A stretch of 64,000 nucleotides of DNA, taken from NCBI RefSeq assembly GCF_000340215.1, contig NW_006921540.1, positions 2,727,486 to 2,791,485 of the forward strand, in the 5' to 3' direction. Source of the stretch: Pseudocercospora fijiensis CIRAD86. Taxonomy: Eukaryota; Ascomycota; Dothideomycetes; Mycosphaerellales; Mycosphaerellaceae. The notes beneath the pieces are model-generated. The model did not search any database, had not been told where the DNA came from, and worked only from the letters and a program-made list of their open reading frames with translations. The translations under genes and the position numbers were made by a program. This document shows positions 1 to 10,209 of this stretch, in pieces. How positions within the stretch are numbered: the first letter of the stretch is position 1; every line of letters starts with the position of its first letter.

Positions 1-200
1 TCGCGTGACTTGATTGATTAGAAGGATAGATGGTGGTCGCCAGGATTTGTTGATGTAAATTTCTCGATGCAGTGTGGAGATGATGTCGAAAGTGTCGTTG
101 TAAATTTGCTCGTAGAGTTCTGGTGGTAGAGTGCTCCATACGTAGTCTCTAAACAACGGCCCTTTGTTGAACTCTGTCTGGTACGTGTACTAGATTTTCC
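1..200 (-). pseudogene. F-box-like family member, cut by window edge
   Basis: Read leftwards on the minus strand, this stretch encodes TLPPELYEQIYNDTFDI followed by a basic/aromatic segment ending in LINQVTR. It matches the N-terminal pattern of the paralogue at 802-1287 (TLPQELYDLIYYETFTI). No ATG lies in frame between this segment and an upstream TAG, so either a first exon was missed or the copy is dead. The rest runs off the window start. Family role (F-box-like substrate adaptor for SCF ubiquitin ligases) is inference from the LPxEL..I..TF helix pattern only. Confidence 0.45.
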
Positions 201-229
201 CAATTCGAGAATCCAATATGTGCTCGTAG

Positions 230-475
230 CTACGTTTCCATCGGTAGATCATGGTTGGTGAAGGGAAAAATGAAAGATTGAATGAGATAGAAGGGGTCGA
301 CGGTTTTGTCTCTCGTTGTCTTGTTGACTTGTGTGATTGGCAGCGGGAGCCAAGACCGGTGAATCTGGACGTTATTGATCCAGGGTATCGCGACGAAGGT
401 TTCGTGATTGATCATGTCGTAGAGCTCCAGTGATAGCTATTCGAGTAGCTCGCGGAGAAGAAGAGTTTTGTTCAT
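230..475 (-). pseudogene. Broken F-box-like family member
   Basis: Starting at the ATG at 475, the minus strand reads MNKTLLLRELLE, a TAG stop, then LSLELYDMINHETFVAI in the same frame, followed by a VQIHRSWLPLPITQVNK segment like that of its neighbours. The frame closes at 230, well short of the 161 residues of the intact copy at 802-1287. The in-frame stop and short length mark it as a pseudogene. It lies in tandem with the copies at 1-200 and 802-1287, which suggests local duplication and decay. Confidence 0.5.
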
Positions 476-801
476 TTTGAGATGTCGTGCGAGCGAGTTC
501 AGGATCTTGAAAAAGGGACCGAGGATTGAAGTCGCAGCCTTGTGTCGTCCTCCCTTTGGGGTGCACGCTTTGACTTCGCCCTGCGCATCCACCTTTTATG
601 ACCTACTCAGTGTGTGACCGATCTGACTGGTTACAGCATAAGACAATGGGGGTGAAGGAAATCAATTGCGCAGGTCCAATATCCAGATACATGCGCGGTC
701 GTGAAGAGTGTAATTCTGTCTGAAGCTCGTCTGTTGCCGTCTACTCCATTCTCCTTCCCTCACAAGTCAGCTGCATTTCTCTTGCACTCAGTCTTCCGCA
801 C

Positions 802-1287
802 TTACCTCACGGAACAGACCTTCGTTCCACTCTCGTTCTTCAAACATTCCGTTGAATCATTCAGGTATTGGCCATCCTTCATGCCAAACCCTTGGTGCTG
901 AATCAACCAGACAGCTGCATCGATTGCTGGTTGATCCATGAACTCTCCGTGCACGACAAAGCCAACTTTCTGGACTAGAGAAGTTGATGGGAGCGAGTTG
1001 AACCAAAGCTTGCACAGGTCTGGGGTATTGAAGACGAAGGTATTCGAGTAGTAGGAATTCAGAACTTTGATCCTAGTGACGTGGTTGACGTGCATGTTAG
1101 TTGGTGGCCGGGTGGTTTTGTCAACGAGGATAACTGGTCTGGGAGTTGGTGTTTCATTCTTCTTGTTAGCAGTGTAGAAGGTCTTGTCTGGTGCGATCGT
1201 GAATGTCTCGTAGTAGATCAAGTCATAGAGCTCTTGTGGTAGAGTCTCGAGAAAACCTTTCAAAGAGCGCTTTGCACCTGTAGACAT
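802..1287 (-). CDS. Small F-box-like protein (161 aa)
   Basis: A single-exon frame from ATG at 1287 to TAA at 802. Residues 14-31 (ETLPQELYDLIYYETFTI) form the conserved motif shared by at least five copies in this window. A middle region with NSYYSNTFVF is similar in layout to SYFSNTSFII of the copy at 2272-2733. No signal peptide or membrane segment is visible. Such small 'LPxELxDxI' proteins are common, multi-copy and fast-evolving in Dothideomycetes; an F-box-like fold is my inference. Function is unknown. Intactness and shared motif support a real gene, but expression is not shown. Confidence 0.6.
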   Translation of the reverse strand: MSTGAKRSLKGFLETLPQELYDLIYYETFTIAPDKTFYTANKKNETPTPRPVILVDKTTRPPTNMHVNHVTRIKVLNSYYSNTFVFNTPDLCKLWFNSLPSTSLVQKVGFVVHGEFMDQPAIDAAVWLIQHQGFGMKDGQYLNDSTECLKNESGTKVCSVR

Positions 1288-2271
1288 GTTGGGTGGTGTC
1301 TCGATGGTAATTTTGGATTGTTAGAAGTCTTTGTAAGTGTTGACGCAAGTTTATGTCGGCAGATAGAAAGATATTGAAGCGCACAGGTGAGTTTCGTGAT
1401 TTAGACACGCACATGCTATGCGGAATTGCCGAAGCATGTGCTGCGTTGCCGCATGTCATGTGCTGCTTTTCGGAGCCCAATTCACTCACGTATTCACTCG
1501 TGTGCAAGCTCACTGAACCTAGAGACCCTATTGTACGTCAGCGGCAGAAAACCTCGATCACCTTTGTCCAGCGTCCAATCCCTTCGGAGTCTTTCAACCG
1601 GTATTATTGGTGTCATGGCAGCCACCATGAACAACGCTTTCAAGCGAACGGATTCAAACGACGACGCGAGAACGACTTCGATATTGCATCGATCGAACGG
1701 CAAACGTCGTTGCTAGGATGAGTGTTCAGCAGAAGCTCATACTGACGCAATCGCCATCTGCTAGGGATATCGACGGCGGTCGGGGCCATTTAGGAATCGA
1801 TCGTGGTCTTGGACGAGGCGCTCGTATTCGGGTCTGACGACGTTCTATAGGTAAAATACAAATTTCAAAGCCGTATTCTGCTAATTCTGCCGAGCATAGA
1901 AAAGAGTTGTCTCTCGTCAGGCCTGTGAAAGGTGAGGGAGGTGGTCGCGTTTGTCCTGGAAGCAGAGGCAGTGGCAGTCGTTTGGCAGGGATGTAATGCT
2001 GGACCTTGACCGATCACATCGCCGGCGTGATTTCGCAGAGATCTCAGTCTTCAGCCTCCTGGATCAAGGCTGCTACGTGCAGCCGAGTACAAGACCACAG
2101 ACTCCAGCCGTTCGAGACCGGCGTGTTAGGCTGAGAGAGAATGACCACGCCTAGCTCTCGCTTGCTCGCATGGGAGTCATCATATCTTATTTCGATAGAA
2201 AGTCACCGCTTCTGTTGGCAATACCACTTCTCGGCTTTCAACAAGAATGACGCTTCATCATTGTGCACTCC
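1288..2271. other. Intergenic, no gene seen
   Basis: Open frames here are short, overlap on both strands and lack family motifs or a consistent splice pattern. It separates two minus-strand F-box-like genes and probably holds the promoter of the 802-1287 gene. Confidence 0.5.
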
Positions 2272-2733
2272 TCATGCGAGACCCTTCAGATCCTCTTCAT
2301 ACAACCAATTCACCACTCCCGCGATTTCCTTCTCAAACATCCACTCAATCCTGAGCTTCGCATTAAAACCCTCAATGCGATGCTCGTAAGCCCTGATACT
2401 GCCTTTCTCTGGAATCGACTCATTCCACAGCACACATCTGATATCCTTGACCATGGCCCGATGCTTCGGGTCCAGGGACATTAGCCAGCGCGTGAGCATT
2501 TCCTCCGAAGAGATGATGAAAGAGGTATTGCTGAAATATGATTCTGCGAACTTTGCTCTGGTTTGGCGATCCGTTTGAAGTAGACTGGGAGGACAATACG
2601 TTTCAGGCTGAATATGTGAAGCTGACGGGGGACTTGTGATGGTCTTCGTGTAGATGATGTCGAATAGTTCTCGAGGTAGACGATGAATGTGGTCGGTGAG
2701 GGTCCGAGATTTTGATGAGATTTTGGTGGTCAT
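2272..2733 (-). CDS. Small F-box-like protein (153 aa)
   Basis: I place the start at the ATG at 2733 (MTTKISSKSRTL), which puts the family motif HRLPRELFDIIYTKTITS at residues 16-33, as in the paralogues. The frame stays open further upstream, but that sequence has no family similarity. The middle holds SLLQTDRQTRAKFAESYFSNTSFIISSEE, a layout shared with the copy at 802-1287. The C-terminus is acidic and aromatic (GVVNWLYEEDLKGLA). No intron is needed. This is a divergent paralogue of the local F-box-like cluster; function is unknown. Confidence 0.6.
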   Translation of the reverse strand: MTTKISSKSRTLTDHIHRLPRELFDIIYTKTITSPPSASHIQPETYCPPSLLQTDRQTRAKFAESYFSNTSFIISSEEMLTRWLMSLDPKHRAMVKDIRCVLWNESIPEKGSIRAYEHRIEGFNAKLRIEWMFEKEIAGVVNWLYEEDLKGLA

Positions 2734-3258
2734 ACTGATCAACACTCTCGAGTGATGATGGGTTTCAAGAAGTCTTGCCGATCCAGATGGGATCCCGTGA
2801 CCAGTCAAATGCTTTCCAATGAAACTTGATGAATTGATGCCTGCGAATACACCCAAAAGTCCAATACGCCAGTCACTCCAGTGTAAATGAATCGAGATTC
2901 CGTCAGACGGGCGTGTTTACTGATCCATTGAGGGCGAGGGAGTTGATGGCAAGTTTTGTATCTGACCTGGCTTGGCGGATTCGGGAGTCGCGGTATCTCC
3001 GGGCAGATTTCTGGTAATCGCGGCTCAATTGGATGGTGCCATGTCTCCCCAAGAAACGCCGATCCGAGAGCATGCTACGGGCCAAGATGGTCGTTGTGTC
3101 CCTGTCAATGTCAGCAGCAGCGTGTCAGTATTTGAAGAAGCCATTTGTTTGTCCATGCATCATCGCCTTCCTCTCATACCGTGGCATATGTACATTTCTT
3201 GCCTCTAAACTATGCAGCTGCTCCTCTCGTCTGCTTCACGCGCGACACTTCCATCTTC
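2734..3258. other. Intergenic, no gene seen
   Basis: Only short frames without recognisable motifs occur. The right part should contain the 3' end of the NDUFS4 transcript, which ends its coding region at 3259 on the minus strand. Confidence 0.5.
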
Positions 3259-4059
3259 TTACTTCGTCCGCACTTGCTTCAGCTTCTTCGGGCTGTGAAC
3301 AAACTGGTCTGCGTATGCCTTCGGGATTATTCTCCTCTCGTTCGGTTCTTGCACAAAGTATTCGTAGCCCTGCTTATTGGCGAATCTGATAGCGTCTTCT
3401 TTCGAGTCGAAGTTCAAGTGTGTGCCTTGCATAAAGTCGGAGCTGGACTGCCAGCCCATCAAAGGGTTCTCCCATCTGTGGCCCTTGGATAGAAGGTCCC
3501 AGTCCATCCGCCAGTGATGCGAGGTCCAGTCGCCGGATTGTGTGGCAGGTTTTGCGGGCTTGTAGATGCTGCAAAGAAATGTCAGCGGGTGTGACTTATA
3601 GACCTGTTTGACATGCAGGGAAGCATACCGGACTGTGCGTGCTTGAAGCTCGACTGGTGCGCCGGAGAGCACAGCAGCTGGCGTATCGAGACCTGGTTCA
3701 CTTCCGTCCATTACGCGCATTGGGACAGGCGAAAAGTTCCTGTTGCCACTGCATTAGCTACGTGCATGAAGGGATTCTTCACCGTTGCCTCCTTACGATG
3801 TCCTGTAGTCAATGGCCACATTGTAATCTGGTTTGTGCCTTGGCTGTCCTTCTCCCGGTCCTTCTTGCCTTACGAGGCCACTCTCTCCCAGCTTGCCAGA
3901 GGGTGAGGTAAAGGTGGACGCCGGTCCCGGCTGTGTCTTCTCCGCCGGCTCGTTGATCTTCGCGTTCGACTGGAAGCGTGCGAGGACGGGCGCTCGCTGG
4001 GACAGTGCTGGCCGACTAGCAGCAGCTCGGAACACTGATGCTGATCTGAGTGAGGCCAT
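3259..4059 (-). CDS. NDUFS4: NADH:ubiquinone oxidoreductase subunit NDUFS4 (complex I)
   Basis: Three exons by eye: 4059-3797, 3739-3629 and 3568-3259, joined by introns of 57 and 60 bp with GTAAGG/GTATGC donors, CAG acceptors and GCTAAT/GCTGAC branch points. The product is 227 aa. Residues 1-40 are a mitochondrial presequence, rich in Ala/Arg/Ser and free of acidic residues. The C-terminal half carries the family hallmark: TQSGDW, WENPLMGWQSSSDF, HLNFDSKEDAI and QGYEYFVQEPNER, ending in basic KKLKQVRTK. NDUFS4 is a matrix-side accessory subunit of respiratory complex I needed for assembly of the NADH module. It is transcribed away from the ATP synthase f gene, whose start lies 198 bp away. 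Confidence 0.95.
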
Positions 4060-4256
4060 GGCGAGCTGCTATTGATATGGCCACTGGCAGTTTGGAGGTG
4101 AGGTTCAATGCCATGGTGCAGGTCATGCGAATGTGGAGTTGGCGATTGGCCGGGACGGGATGCCGGAAGTCTCCGAGCATTGAAGGAAGCACCACATCTC
4201 GAACTTCACAACGACCAGCTTCTTGCGCCAGCGACGACCACAGACACACAGCAGCC
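4060..4256. promoter_or_regulatory. Shared divergent promoter, NDUFS4 / ATP synthase f
   Basis: Only 197 bp separate the start codons of two divergently transcribed nuclear genes for mitochondrial oxidative phosphorylation. The space must hold both 5' UTRs and promoters, so co-regulation is plausible. I see no obvious TATA box. The assignment rests on gene arrangement, not on a recognised factor site. Confidence 0.6.
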
Positions 4257-4860
4257 ATGGTCTCTACAATCATCCCACCAAAGGTACAAACACTGCTGAT
4301 GGACTTGTAATATACGCCTGCTGACATTGATGTGCAGATCGCCTCACCGAGCGTACGTACCTCCCGTCTCAACACATCCCTCGGCTGCGACCACGACAAG
4401 CTCTACGATTACAATTTTCTGCGATACTGCTTAGAATCGGGAAGAGAGAATTCTGAGAAGCATGGGGGCTGACATTTGCGAAAATAGGCCATCGGCGGCG
4501 CTGCAGATGCCGCGCGAATGCAAAATGTAGTCAGCTTTTACGAGAAGCTCCCACGCGGAGCTGCTCCAGTACGACAACCCAAGGGACTCCTGCAGAGATA
4601 CCAGGCAAGATACATGGGCCAAAAGGCATCTGCATGGCGTAAGTCAACACCGAGCCTTTCCAGGAGGAAAAGACGGCCGTATGTCGTATCGGAAATAGGA
4701 CTGACCAAGGCATAGCACTCGTCCACGTCATCGGCACTCTTATGGCGATTGGATACGCACAGAACTATTACTTCCATCTGCGTGAGTACCTTTCGAAGCT
4801 ACCTTGGTGATAACGGAAGGCTAATAAGAACCAGGTCACCACAAGAACAACGCCCACTAA
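4257..4860 (+). CDS. ATP17: Mitochondrial F1Fo ATP synthase subunit f
   Basis: Five exons by eye: 4257-4283, 4338-4352, 4488-4638, 4716-4781 and 4835-4860. They give 285 nt and a 94-aa product. Exon 2 is only 15 nt (IASPS). The protein begins MVSTIIPPK, contains MQNVVSFYEKLPRG and the basic stretch GLLQRYQARYMGQKAS, then one membrane segment (LVHVIGTLMAIGYAQNYYF) and a His-rich C-terminus ending NNAH. That order matches fungal subunit f, a small single-pass inner-membrane subunit of the Fo stator. Introns start with GTACAA, GTACGT, GTAAGT and GTGAGT. Exon phases restore the frame at each junction. It is divergent from NDUFS4. Confidence 0.93.
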
Positions 4861-5619
4861 ATGGGCTGGAAGCGGACTTGCATGATAGATGAGTAAGCGA
4901 GGCACAATGCATCAGACTACCTGTATATACGATACCGAAAGTGCTTCAGGCCCGCCGGGTGCCTTGTTTTCCTTTGTGCAGAAGAACGTTCAACCAACGG
5001 CACGTGACCGTCCGCCTTCCGCCTCGTCATTTCGTCAAGATGCTCGATTTGATAATCTCTCGCCGTGGAGTGCTGAGCAAGATCTCCTGTTCCAATATTA
5101 TAAAAGCTATAGACCCCGTGAAATTTTTCGGAATAATAAGGGGTGCAAGTGCATGTGAATGCCGCATGCAGCGAGTGTATCAGCTGCAATCCATTCGCGG
5201 CTCGCTGAATCGTTTCCGCGGCGTGTGAACCGTGCACCCCAAGACTGCGCTTCCTTCGATCTGTCAGGACCACTCACCAAGGAGACAACACCACACCCAC
5301 CACCCTCTCGCCACCCTTTCCTCCGCCCACGGTGTAGCCGCGAGGCAGCGACAACACCGCCGCCCAAAAAGCGCACCCGCCGCCGCATCGACATCGACAT
5401 CGACACTAACCGACCCGGCACTTTGAAGCTGCGGCACCAAGCTCAGTCGCAAGCAGGAGCACGCTGGCAGATACAGGCATATTCTGACATTAGGTACGAG
5501 GCATCTACCGCTTTCTTTGCGCGCTCCGCCTGAACTCATCTGCGATATCGCGAGGCAACTGCAACCACTATCGCGTGACTCCAAGTCAAAGCCGAGGCGG
5601 CCACGCGGCAGTGAGCGGC
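4861..5619. other. Intergenic and probable 5' leader of the large gene
   Basis: Contains the 3' flank of the ATP synthase f gene and, from about 5230, C-rich sequence typical of filamentous fungal promoters and leaders, just before the ATG at 5620. A frame at 5159-5533 is Arg/Pro-rich with no domain and is probably fortuitous. Confidence 0.45.
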
Positions 5620-8600
5620 ATGTCTCAAGATGTCGCAGCCCCAACTTGCACACCCACGCATACAGACAAAGCAGCGCGCTCTGACACGACCATTTGCGCG
5701 CGCACAGCTTCGGATACTGTTATGGCAGAGCAAGCCACCCACAATGTGGTAAACACCGAGTCGAGCAGCGGATCCCCGCTGGTCGACGAGCACAACGCGC
5801 ACAACCAATCCACCTCCGCCACCACCGGCACCGCCAATACCTCGACGACAACTACCCATTCTTCTCGCAGCGATCTTCTCGCCCCGACCAAGTCCGCCAA
5901 CGACCATGCGACTCCGCTCGCACAGGCAGGGTCAGGCGCAGCCTTAGATGCCGCGGAACCAAGTGCTGGTGACGCGGCGAACAGGGTCGCGCACGCCTTG
6001 GGCGAGAAGCCAGGTCCAGCGCACGGCGATCTGGCGAATGGCGTTCACGATGAAGGAGATTCGCACGCCGACGACAGAAGCACTGCAGACATTTCTGTCG
6101 AGATGAGCGCAAACTCAGATACAGACAACAGCAGAGCAGACGCAGCTGAGAAGGAGCGTTCCCATCATGCGCGCACAAACTCAGTCAAGAAGCCGACTGC
6201 GTTCAGCAAGGTTACAGCCACCAAGAGCTTCATGAGCAAGATCGCTCCGACTGCGCCAACGGCTCCCAAGGTTGGCGAGAAGCGTAAGGATGCGACTGTA
6301 CTTTGTGCCACTCCACGCGCTAATGAGTTATTAGCAAGCTCGCCTGCTTCGGCATCACTTCTGAGCAGCAAGCCTTCGCCCTTTTGGTCTTTTTGGGTAG
6401 CCAAGACTGGAAAGTCAATGCTGAAGCCAAGAGTGGCAGGAGATGGAGCCGGTGGGCCAGATGCTTCGAAAGTTTGGAACAAGAATCGTCCAGTTCAGCC
6501 GGCTCCTCCACGTCAGTTTACAGACGAAGAGTTGAAGCAGCAATATGGAATACATCTAGCTACTCGCCTGCAGAGCGACGAGAATGGCAAGGATTCAAAG
6601 TGGGCAGACATTGACGATGATGAGGAAGATTGGGCACCTGAAACGGTCGTCTGGATGGACGGAACTAAGTCTTCGCTCACTGCATCTGATCCGCCACCGC
6701 CTCCTGCACAAGCACAGAAAGAACAGAAGCCGGCACCACAGCAGCTGCTACAGAAGCCTGCGGATAGCGCTAAGCCGATGTTGACGATGAAGCGCTCCGA
6801 GAGATCCGGTCAACCCATGCAAATCTTGAAGCCTGGTGTAGCAGCAGCTCAGGCGAAACAGAACGGTCCATCAGCTGCCCCCTCCCCTGGTCCTGAGAAG
6901 AAGTCATTGACTGCGAAGAGTCCAGCACCAGCACCACCCGCGAAATCTCCTTGGGCAGCGGTCCCAAAGCCTGATGCGGTGTCTCCCATCAACATCCCCG
7001 TCCAACAGCCACCTCCACGACAGCCGCTGCCGTCTCAGGATGCTCGTGCAAGCGAGCCGATGCAAACACCACCTGCGAGAGAAATTGCGGCAGATACCTT
7101 TGATCGCTCATGGAGAGAAGGTGAAGTCGGACAGCGAGAACTTTTCAATTCATCGAATGGACGCTATGAGCCAGCACCTGAACGCAGAGGCTCAATGCGC
7201 GAACCTGCTTCTCGCAAGCTTGCTGTCCTGCAGCGACCCACTCAGCCTGGCCTCTCGCCCGCCGAGCCATCGGCAGCCTTCCAATCTAGGACGAGCGCGC
7301 AGATGGAAGGTAGTTGGGGGAGACGACGAGGATCTAGTGTCTCCCAAGGCAGTCTGCCTCCCAACCGCCGCATGTCGATGAACTCGCGAACAGAACTTGC
7401 TGGCACTCCCGAGATTCCGCAAAATGACGCACGGTCACCCACTGCAGCTCGAATTGAGCCCGTCCGGCCTTCTTTCGCGCAGCAATCCGCGTGGGATCAG
7501 CAGATGCCAGCCCGTCCGGCCGACAACCAAGTTTCTCCCGCGATCGAGGATCAAACTCCTGGCGAGGACCCGGTCAAGGCGCAAGAACGAATCATGCGCG
7601 AAAAGCGTGAGCTGGCGAAGAAGCGTCGACAAGAGGAAGAAGCCGCTGAAGAAGAGGCCAAACGCGAGCGGTTGAAGGCCAAGCTCGCGGCGCTCGAGAA
7701 CGCAGGCAAATCCAAGAAAGAGCGCGACGCCGAAGCTGCTGCTGCTGCCGCCGCGGCGTCTTCAAGCAAAGAAGCAGCGACTGCTGAAAAGCCAGCACAG
7801 CCCGCCTCATCGGTCGCGCCATCACAGCCCCAACCAGCCAAGCCAGCTGCTGCTTCTGCTGCGACTGCACCAGCTCTAGAACCACAATCCATGCCGTCGC
7901 CACCGGAACAGCCTCTGCCTGCGCGCGCTGACAAACTGCCTTCGCCTCTGCCACCAAAGCCGCAGCCTGCCAGTGTGCCAGATCGACATTTGCCATCTTC
8001 CGAGCAACAGCCGAAGCAAGCGCCCATCGGTACTCGCCCATATCAGGCAGGGCCTGCTCCATACCAAGCGTCCAGCTCTTCGTATTCTTCGCCAGGCGAG
8101 CGCAAGCCTCAGCCATTTGGTCGTTCACCATTGGCAAACAACGACAAATTCTCGCCATGGCCAACCTCAGGCTCTGGCGGCAATGTGTGGGGCACTTCAG
8201 GCATCGGAAACGGCACCTTCGAGAGTTCGATCATGCCAATGTCGCAACAAGGCTCGTCTTTGCCACCACCTCCTGGCATGGCTCGTGGCAGCAACTCGGC
8301 ACGCATTTCTCCTCAAGCTTATGGCTCTGAGGCGAGATCTCCAAATATGAGCACTCACCAGGTCGCCGAGCAGCAGCGCGCGTTTGCTCCTCCAGGTATG
8401 GATTCGCGACCAGATTCGTTCCCGAGTCAGTCGCGTCTCAATGGCGTATCACCTGCTCCAGGCGCCGGACGACCTGCTCCCTCGCATCCGCCGGGGCCAA
8501 TCGGACCACCCTCGCGGACGCAGCAAGCCCAACCACCACAGCCACCGCATCAGGATCCCATCTCGGCTTGGAACAGCGCCACGACCAGACTGCCTCAGCA

Positions 8601-10209
8601 ATACAGAGCTGATGTGGAAGCTGCTCAACAACGCCGCGCACAAGAAGCTGCGAACCCAGCGCCGCAGCAGCCTCATATTGAGCACACGTTCAAGGAGACA
8701 TTCAAGAAGACTTCTGCCAATCAGGGCAGACTTGGCGCTCCACGTCGGTACGAGTCAACGGAATACACGATCCATGATGGCCAAGGTACGAGGTCGGTGT
8801 CTACTCTCAGTCCGGCGCCGCCAGCCACCCAAACGCAGCCACAAGCTCCGCTACCATCCATGTCTCCAGCTCAGGATAGATGGGCTCGGCCATCACACGT
8901 TGCCAACCCAGTTCGTATCCCAGACGGCTCACAGAATCCAGCACATGGCGGCATGTCGAGACAGCCTCCAATCGGCACCCAACCCGCCACTGCTTACCAA
9001 GGCAATGTTAGCGCTCCTCCTGCACCCATCGCGCCGGCAACCTCATCAGAGGAGCAGTCGCCGCCTCCTCCCGAGACAGAGAGCCACCCAGTCAATGAAG
9101 GCGATGCTCATCACCCACAGGTGAGACTGCCACCACCACAGGCAAAGGTCAAGCTTCCACCAATGTCCCCATCGAGCCAGGCTGCACAGCTCCCCCAGCA
9201 GAACGGTTCAGTCATGATGCCTCAGCGGCCATACTCGGGCTATGCTCCGCCAGGCGCTGCTCGACCGATCGTGATGAATCAGGCTTGGCAAGATCGATTC
9301 AATGGCTTATTCAATCGCACTACGGTCCAGGCAGAGACACCTCCATCACCGCCCAAGACACCACCCAAGGCTCATGGGCCAGCTTTGGCCGTGGCTGCTG
9401 CTAGTAGAGCACCCATGGACACGCAGGCTACCGGTGCAACGGTCTCGCTGCCTCAGTCCCAGAAGGCCAAGAGCACTTATGGCTTCACGATCGACAACGG
9501 CAAGGAGATCATCACGAAGCCGACCATCGACGAAATGTTCAACGAAGAACTCAGCTTCGGCTCCATGCCAAAGGTGCGAGTTCCACGCAACGTGCAGTAC
9601 AACTGTCAACCATACGGTCCCACTGCAACGAATATGCTCACGCTCGGTCCGGCACCGAAGTTCCAGAAGACAGTTGAGGCCAAGTCGATCGACCGAGATC
9701 CTTATTTCTGGAAGAACCCGCAAGGCATCTTTGTTAAGATTCCAGGCACGAGATTGAATAACAAACTTTGTCGTCATCCTGAATCGCAACAAGGACAGGG
9801 CGTCACTGATGTTGGCAACCGGAAACCTAGCTACCCAGCCAAGTCTCATCAAGATCGCCCGGCCCACGAGCGCCAAAACGAAGATCGTCGGCCATCTGGC
9901 AGGTTTCACAAGAGTCGCGAGCACGACAATGCGAACGACAAGCCTCGGGACAAAGTGCATGACAAGGTCAAAGGTGGCAAGAGCAATAGCGCACCAGAGT
10001 CACCGCGCACTGCCACGCCAGCGAAGGAGTCACAGCCTGAGCCAAGAAAGCCAAGCCTCGCTCAAATCGATAGGGCGGTCAAGGAGGCTACTGGCATGAG
10101 TGATGGCAGCTCAAAGGCACGGAGGAATTTCAAGCCACGTGGTGCTCGTAATGCGAGCGGCAATGCTGCGCAGAGTGGTGTCGTCGCAACTGTAGCAAAG
10201 TCGGACTAG
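5620..10209 (+). CDS. Very large, mostly disordered conserved-type protein (about 1,529 aa)
   Basis: The open frame extends upstream to a GTG at 5575, but the first ATG is at 5620 (MSQDVAAPT), which I use. Most of the protein is Pro/Gln/Ser/Ala-rich low complexity. Three ordered-looking islands stand out: WADIDDDEEDWAPETVVWMD (about residues 328-347), a charged helical stretch with KAQERIMREKRELAKKRR and EEEAAEEEAKRERLKAKL (about 650-700), and a C-terminal block with FGSMPKVRVPRNVQYNC and KSIDRDPYFWKNPQGIFVKI (about 1310-1380). The extreme C-terminus is basic. I do not recognise a named family. The islands suggest conserved short binding motifs in a scaffold-like protein. A 51-nt in-frame intron may lie at 6284-6334 (see findings). 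Confidence 0.85.
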   Translation: MSQDVAAPTCTPTHTDKAARSDTTICARTASDTVMAEQATHNVVNTESSSGSPLVDEHNAHNQSTSATTGTANTSTTTTHSSRSDLLAPTKSANDHATPLAQAGSGAALDAAEPSAGDAANRVAHALGEKPGPAHGDLANGVHDEGDSHADDRSTADISVEMSANSDTDNSRADAAEKERSHHARTNSVKKPTAFSKVTATKSFMSKIAPTAPTAPKVGEKRKDATVLCATPRANELLASSPASASLLSSKPSPFWSFWVAKTGKSMLKPRVAGDGAGGPDASKVWNKNRPVQPAPPRQFTDEELKQQYGIHLATRLQSDENGKDSKWADIDDDEEDWAPETVVWMDGTKSSLTASDPPPPPAQAQKEQKPAPQQLLQKPADSAKPMLTMKRSERSGQPMQILKPGVAAAQAKQNGPSAAPSPGPEKKSLTAKSPAPAPPAKSPWAAVPKPDAVSPINIPVQQPPPRQPLPSQDARASEPMQTPPAREIAADTFDRSWREGEVGQRELFNSSNGRYEPAPERRGSMREPASRKLAVLQRPTQPGLSPAEPSAAFQSRTSAQMEGSWGRRRGSSVSQGSLPPNRRMSMNSRTELAGTPEIPQNDARSPTAARIEPVRPSFAQQSAWDQQMPARPADNQVSPAIEDQTPGEDPVKAQERIMREKRELAKKRRQEEEAAEEEAKRERLKAKLAALENAGKSKKERDAEAAAAAAAASSSKEAATAEKPAQPASSVAPSQPQPAKPAAASAATAPALEPQSMPSPPEQPLPARADKLPSPLPPKPQPASVPDRHLPSSEQQPKQAPIGTRPYQAGPAPYQASSSSYSSPGERKPQPFGRSPLANNDKFSPWPTSGSGGNVWGTSGIGNGTFESSIMPMSQQGSSLPPPPGMARGSNSARISPQAYGSEARSPNMSTHQVAEQQRAFAPPGMDSRPDSFPSQSRLNGVSPAPGAGRPAPSHPPGPIGPPSRTQQAQPPQPPHQDPISAWNSATTRLPQQYRADVEAAQQRRAQEAANPAPQQPHIEHTFKETFKKTSANQGRLGAPRRYESTEYTIHDGQGTRSVSTLSPAPPATQTQPQAPLPSMSPAQDRWARPSHVANPVRIPDGSQNPAHGGMSRQPPIGTQPATAYQGNVSAPPAPIAPATSSEEQSPPPPETESHPVNEGDAHHPQVRLPPPQAKVKLPPMSPSSQAAQLPQQNGSVMMPQRPYSGYAPPGAARPIVMNQAWQDRFNGLFNRTTVQAETPPSPPKTPPKAHGPALAVAAASRAPMDTQATGATVSLPQSQKAKSTYGFTIDNGKEIITKPTIDEMFNEELSFGSMPKVRVPRNVQYNCQPYGPTATNMLTLGPAPKFQKTVEAKSIDRDPYFWKNPQGIFVKIPGTRLNNKLCRHPESQQGQGVTDVGNRKPSYPAKSHQDRPAHERQNEDRRPSGRFHKSREHDNANDKPRDKVHDKVKGGKSNSAPESPRTATPAKESQPEPRKPSLAQIDRAVKEATGMSDGSSKARRNFKPRGARNASGNAAQSGVVATVAKSD

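Noticed and set aside
5625..10099. Many long frames on both strands inside the large disordered gene
   Set aside because: They are shadows of a GC-rich, repetitive coding sequence; none has a domain, and the 4.6-kb frame explains them.
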